From positions 1 through 5,039 of the forward strand of contig JABCYS010000069.1 of the NCBI GenBank assembly GCA_013290085.1: 5,039 nt of DNA. Reading direction: 5' to 3'. Source of the stretch: Candidatus Babelota bacterium (lineage in GTDB: Bacteria > Dependentiae > Babeliae > Babeliales > JABCYS01). Positions within the stretch are counted from its first letter, which is position 1. Every line of letters starts with the position of its first letter. A program made the translations under genes and the position numbers. Under the pieces are notes generated by a model that was not told the DNA's origin, ran no database searches, and was given only the letters and a program-made list of their open reading frames with translations. Below, in pieces: positions 4,702 to 5,039 of the stretch.

Positions 4702-5039
4702 TTAATGCCACACACTTGCCAATTTTAGAATCTTAAATTCCGGTATCACTTGCACTACCTTGCCTGATTTATCCAAACGCTTGAGTGATCTTTTTGAAAA
4801 AAAGGTTTTTGCTAATTTCTCATAACTATCTATTCCCTGAAACTGTTGTGCCAGGGAAATCTCATGCACTTTTCCATACCCATGACTGTAATGCCGCGCT
4901 TCTACCAACTTTGCTTTTGCAACTGAGCTGACCACCATAACATGTCCAGGGATCCAAATAAGATCGCCATCGGCTACGGCATCGTTGTGTTGAAGCGGCG
5001 CTAAATACTTAGCAAGCGTAAAACTGTTTTTGTAAAAAT
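4702..5039 (-). CDS. probable NlpC/P60-type cysteine hydrolase, C-terminal part (5' partial)
   Basis: On the - strand the frame is open from the window's right edge to TAA at 4704-4702, giving 111 visible residues. The ATG at 4938-4936 is internal, because in-frame codons without a stop continue upstream to 5037. The upstream part reads VADGDLIWIPGHVMVV, which is the NlpC/P60 pattern 'GDLIxF-x-HV-xV' (strand, then the catalytic histidine; here the His encoded at 4942-4944), followed by KLVEARHYSHGYGKVHEISL, matching the next strands and the polar third catalytic position. The nucleophile cysteine would lie upstream, outside the window. Such enzymes usually cut gamma-D-Glu-diaminopimelate or related bonds in peptidoglycan. 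The visible C-terminal 40 residues are basic and end VIPEFKILKLASVWH. It converges on pssA with 6 bases between the two stops. The family call rests on one motif block, so a CHAP or other papain-like fold is possible. Confidence 0.62.
   Translation of the reverse strand, partial: FYKNSFTLAKYLAPLQHNDAVADGDLIWIPGHVMVVSSVAKAKLVEARHYSHGYGKVHEISLAQQFQGIDSYEKLAKTFFSKRSLKRLDKSGKVVQVIPEFKILKLASVWH

Overview
The window is ordinary bacterial chromosome with densely packed, moderately AT-rich genes. All genes lie on the + strand except one partial gene entering from the right end on the - strand. No phage, insertion sequence or CRISPR signal is visible. A short exported ankyrin-type protein, a compact phospholipid operon and the general style of the proteins would fit a host-associated lineage such as Candidatus Dependentiae (TM6) or a similar endosymbiont group. 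That placement rests on recollection of protein style and is not proven by the sequence.

Layout. (1) Positions 1-969: the 3' end of a Deg/HtrA-like protease carrying its terminal PDZ-type domain, overlapping by 4 bases a complete tlyA rRNA 2'-O-methyltransferase gene. (2) Positions 1017-1546: two tRNA-Arg genes, anticodons TCG and CCT, exactly 453 bases apart and about 78% identical by hand count. They enclose a 112-aa helical protein of unknown function whose stop codon lies 3 bases before the second tRNA. (3) Positions 1667-3170: a 102-aa protein with a signal peptide and ankyrin-like repeats, then a 392-aa pyridine nucleotide-disulfide-type FAD/NAD(P) oxidoreductase. (4) Positions 3286-4695: psd and pssA with no base between them. 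PssA makes phosphatidylserine from CDP-diacylglycerol and serine, and Psd decarboxylates it to phosphatidylethanolamine, so the pair is a complete PE pathway. (5) Positions 4702-5039: the C-terminal 111 residues of a probable NlpC/P60-type hydrolase on the - strand, convergent with pssA and only 6 bases from it.

Most notable points: the self-cleavage site of Psd reads Ser-Ser instead of the usual Gly-Ser; the tRNA-Arg/ORF/tRNA-Arg sandwich; the miniature exported ankyrin protein; and a cysteine at residue 43 of the oxidoreductase, where related disulfide and peroxide reductases keep a redox-active cysteine. I did not find a clearly new multi-gene system here.
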